Made by a program: the position numbers and the translations under genes. DNA of 64,000 nt from assembly GCA_028335865.1 (NCBI GenBank), contig JAOKTA010000001.1:1-64000 (forward strand), in the 5' to 3' direction. Each line of letters starts with the position of its first letter. Position 1 is the first letter of the stretch. The notes under the pieces were generated by a model. That model made no database searches. It saw nothing but the letters and a program-made list of their open reading frames with translations, and was not told the DNA's origin. Below are positions 62,086-64,000 of this stretch, in pieces. The stretch comes from Candidatus Nitrosopumilus sp. GTDB lineage: Archaea > Thermoproteota > Nitrososphaeria > Nitrososphaerales > Nitrosopumilaceae.

Positions 62086-63612
62086 TTAAAGGACAGAGTC
62101 TCTTGTTTTGAAAACTCTTTTGAAGTAATCAGATGGCTCACTAGGCTCTTCAATGTCATTTGTAATTCCAGCTAAATTCTTTGCTAAATTCTTCTTGTAA
62201 CCTATTTGCATTTGTCGTTGAATTTGGATTCTTTGAGCCTGTGGGGAACCAGCACCATGCATAGATTCGGTAAGGTATCCAACTGAATTTCTACCTAGGG
62301 TCATATTTTCGATTAATCTTAAAATTCTCATTCTATTTTCTACATCTACACCTTTTCTTCCAGCAAGATATTTTTTTAACATTGGACCAGCTTCTGGATG
62401 TCTAAAATCTTGTTCTGATGGCAAGGTGACCATTAATCCACCTGCAATGTCTTGTGCCAATCTACTAATTTCATATGGGAACCTAGTAACATTGTGTTTA
62501 CAAACTTGTGCAAGCATATCATCATTTAGATAAACACCAGATTTCATTTTCTGTCCTTGGTGTGAAGATGCAATACCTGCTGCAAAAATTGTTTCATTAA
62601 GATGAGTCATCTCAATAATTTTATCTTTAATGTGAGAAACTTTTGGTACTCCGTTATAATCTGCAATTGTTGCAGCAGCACCAATTAAGACATCACCTAA
62701 TCCAGTTTTACAAACATAACTACGTCTGTGATAACAAGTAAAACGCTCAACTAACATTGATGCAAATTCAAATTCTCCATTCATAAAAATTTTATCCCAT
62801 GGGATAAACACTCTTTCTAAAACCATCAAAGCTTCTTGTCCACCAAATTTTGCATTACCAACATCAATATCACCATCCTCCATGGCTCGAGTATCACAAG
62901 ATTGTCTACCGTAAATGTAAGTTAGTCCTTCAACATCTGCCGGAATTGCACCTACAATTGCCCAATCTTTGTCACTTTCAGTTAATCTAATAGTTGGCAT
63001 TAAAATTATCCAATGAGAATTTATGCAGCCAGTTTGGTGTGCTTTAGCCCCAGAGACATAGACCCCTTTTTCATCACTGTCAACTACACGTGTGAATAAA
63101 TCAGGATCATCTTGTTCTGATGGACCCTTACTTCTATCTCCTTTTGGATCAGTCATTGCACCACCAATTACAAGATTTTCTTTTTGAACCATTTTTACAA
63201 ATTCTAAAAATCGTTTATGATAATCAGTTCCATGTTTTTCATCTATTTCAAATGTAGTTGAATGTAAAGAATTCATGGCATCCATACCAACGCATCTTTG
63301 GAAACATGTACCAGTATTTTGTCCCAATTTTCTTTGCATTTTATTTTGTAAAACTAAATCCTCTGCACTTTCTGCAATGTGTAAAAATCTATTAACTTTC
63401 AATCCAGTAATTGATGAATCAGCAGAAGCAAGTGATTCTTCACGCATTGCAAGATCATAAGTTTCAGCAACTGCATTAATTGACGGTCTAATTATTGGAT
63501 GATCTACAGGTTCTTTAACTAATTCTCCAAAAAGATAAATTTTGAGATTTCTATTTCTAAGACTTTCAATATAATCATCACCAGATCTAATTACTTTTGA
63601 CTCAGCAGCCAT
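62086..63612 (-). CDS. abfD: 4-hydroxybutyryl-CoA dehydratase
   Basis: A 508-residue [4Fe-4S] flavoprotein that dehydrates 4-hydroxybutyryl-CoA to crotonyl-CoA by a radical mechanism, the marker enzyme of the hydroxypropionate/hydroxybutyrate cycle. Cluster ligand candidates are the two cysteines in 'GTCFQRCVG' at about residues 101-105 and the histidine and cysteine in 'CYHRRSYVCKTG'. The N-terminus 'SGDDYIESLRNRNLKIYLFGE' and 'GMDAMNSL' are typical. It is beside an ADP-forming CoA synthetase, which supplies its substrate. Confidence 0.95.
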   Translation of the reverse strand: MAAESKVIRSGDDYIESLRNRNLKIYLFGELVKEPVDHPIIRPSINAVAETYDLAMREESLASADSSITGLKVNRFLHIAESAEDLVLQNKMQRKLGQNTGTCFQRCVGMDAMNSLHSTTFEIDEKHGTDYHKRFLEFVKMVQKENLVIGGAMTDPKGDRSKGPSEQDDPDLFTRVVDSDEKGVYVSGAKAHQTGCINSHWIILMPTIRLTESDKDWAIVGAIPADVEGLTYIYGRQSCDTRAMEDGDIDVGNAKFGGQEALMVLERVFIPWDKIFMNGEFEFASMLVERFTCYHRRSYVCKTGLGDVLIGAAATIADYNGVPKVSHIKDKIIEMTHLNETIFAAGIASSHQGQKMKSGVYLNDDMLAQVCKHNVTRFPYEISRLAQDIAGGLMVTLPSEQDFRHPEAGPMLKKYLAGRKGVDVENRMRILRLIENMTLGRNSVGYLTESMHGAGSPQAQRIQIQRQMQIGYKKNLAKNLAGITNDIEEPSEPSDYFKRVFKTRDSVL

Positions 63613-63632
63613 AACTTAATTATTCTTAAGTT

Positions 63633-63642
63633 CTATAAATAG
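63633..63642 (-). promoter_or_regulatory. TATA box of 4-hydroxybutyryl-CoA dehydratase
   Basis: CTATTTATAG on the minus strand, centred about 26 nt upstream of the ATG at 63612, fits transcription starting at or next to the start codon. Confidence 0.6.
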
Positions 63643-63682
63643 TCTAAATTCTACAACAGATAATTTTACGAATAACATATGA

Positions 63683-64000
63683 CTATAGCCCGATTCTAAC
63701 ATCTAAAATTTTACAGCCTTTTCCCTTTTCCATCACAAGGACAGGATTCATGTCTAACTCTTTGATCTCTTTAAAGTCAGAAACTAGTTGAGAAAGCCTC
63801 TGAATGCATTCAGATAATTTTGCAATATCGGATGGTTTTTCACCTCTAACACCTTGTAGAAGTTTTTGTGTTTTAATTGAGGCAATCATATCATCTGCTT
63901 CATTATCAGTTACGGGTGCAAGTTTGAAGGTAACATCCTTTAGAACTTCTACATAGATTCCACCCATTCCCAACATGATTACTGGACCAAATCCAGGTTC
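63683..64000 (-). CDS. ADP-forming acyl-CoA synthetase (partial), probably 4-hydroxybutyrate-CoA ligase
   Basis: The 3' end of a gene that runs off the right edge; 105 codons plus stop are visible, reading EPGFGPVI just before the internal methionine used by the ORF track. 'GFGPVIMLGMGGIYVEVLKDV' and 'ELDMNPVLVMEKG' are the C-terminal ATP-grasp motifs of NDP-forming acetyl-CoA synthetases. In thaumarchaea such enzymes activate 4-hydroxybutyrate or 3-hydroxypropionate with low ATP cost; the adjacent dehydratase points to 4-hydroxybutyrate (inference). Confidence 0.88.
   Translation of the reverse strand, partial: EPGFGPVIMLGMGGIYVEVLKDVTFKLAPVTDNEADDMIASIKTQKLLQGVRGEKPSDIAKLSECIQRLSQLVSDFKEIKELDMNPVLVMEKGKGCKILDVRIGL

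Overview
The window is AT-rich archaeal DNA from an ammonia-oxidising thaumarchaeon (Nitrososphaerota) of the Nitrosopumilus type. The reasons are an 11-subunit-type Nuo complex without NADH module genes, a biotin-dependent acyl-CoA carboxylase operon and a 4-hydroxybutyryl-CoA dehydratase beside an ADP-forming acyl-CoA synthetase (the thaumarchaeal 3-hydroxypropionate/4-hydroxybutyrate carbon fixation cycle), archaeal information-processing genes (MCM, GINS, RfcL/RfcS, Hel308, Alba, aIF6, aIF5B-type IF2, L7Ae, S28e, L24e, L37e, Sm protein), and many start codons placed about 25 nt behind a TATA box (leaderless transcripts). Species cannot be fixed from the sequence alone. I see no insertion sequence, prophage, CRISPR array or rRNA.

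Layout: 1-8833 (minus) nuoA-B-C-D-H-I-J-K-M-L, with nuoL running off the left edge; 8936-13050 a peroxiredoxin and the carboxylase operon (carboxyltransferase, biotin carboxylase, biotin carrier); 13051-15652 (minus) a conserved unknown gene, RfcL and a small Cys-rich protein; 15729-21740 an IMPase-like phosphatase, a flavin reductase, glutamyl-tRNA reductase, argininosuccinate lyase, two tRNAs and a DUF59 protein; 21803-25062 (minus) the sdhACDB operon, divergent from a PadR regulator with a strong dyad-rich operator region; 25992-31300 Alba, a HEAT protein, tRNA-Ala, a second flavin reductase, a nucleotidyltransferase, a branched-chain aminotransferase and a small sugar-modification run; 31297-38382 a membrane glycosyl-phosphotransferase, Hel308, MCM and GINS, facing away from RfcS; 38541-41760 two ferredoxin paralogues, aIF6 and HisS; 41806-49074 mixed metabolic, membrane and secreted proteins, including an aldo/keto reductase that looks frameshifted; 49071-53451 an IF2-Ndk-L24e-S28e-L7Ae cluster and a phosphohexomutase; 53499-58698 tRNA-Leu, PurU-like and creatininase-like genes, Sm protein, L37e, RpiA and a cyclic amidohydrolase; 58773-62071 several small zinc-ribbon proteins, a thioredoxin and signal peptidase; 62086-64000 the 4-hydroxybutyryl-CoA steps.

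How the genes fit together: the carboxylase and the 4-hydroxybutyryl-CoA genes are two ends of one carbon-fixation cycle that consumes NADPH and passes through succinyl-CoA; Nuo, Sdh, the two ferredoxins and the two FNR-like flavoproteins are plausible parts of the electron supply (inference). Nuo here can only take or give electrons through its core subunits, so ferredoxin or an unknown carrier is the likely partner.

Most notable: a glutamyl-tRNA reductase without the usual catalytic cysteine; a probable 7-bp slippage frameshift in an aldo/keto reductase; a secreted protein with two identical 138-bp segments; an eight-fold AAKP tail on NuoC; a PadR/sdh divergent promoter with nested perfect palindromes; two zinc-type ferredoxin paralogues of which one has lost a candidate zinc ligand; three neighbouring proteins sharing a C-terminal zinc ribbon; and a 23-codon ORF with its own well-spaced promoter upstream of hisS. 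No wholly new multi-gene system is evident.
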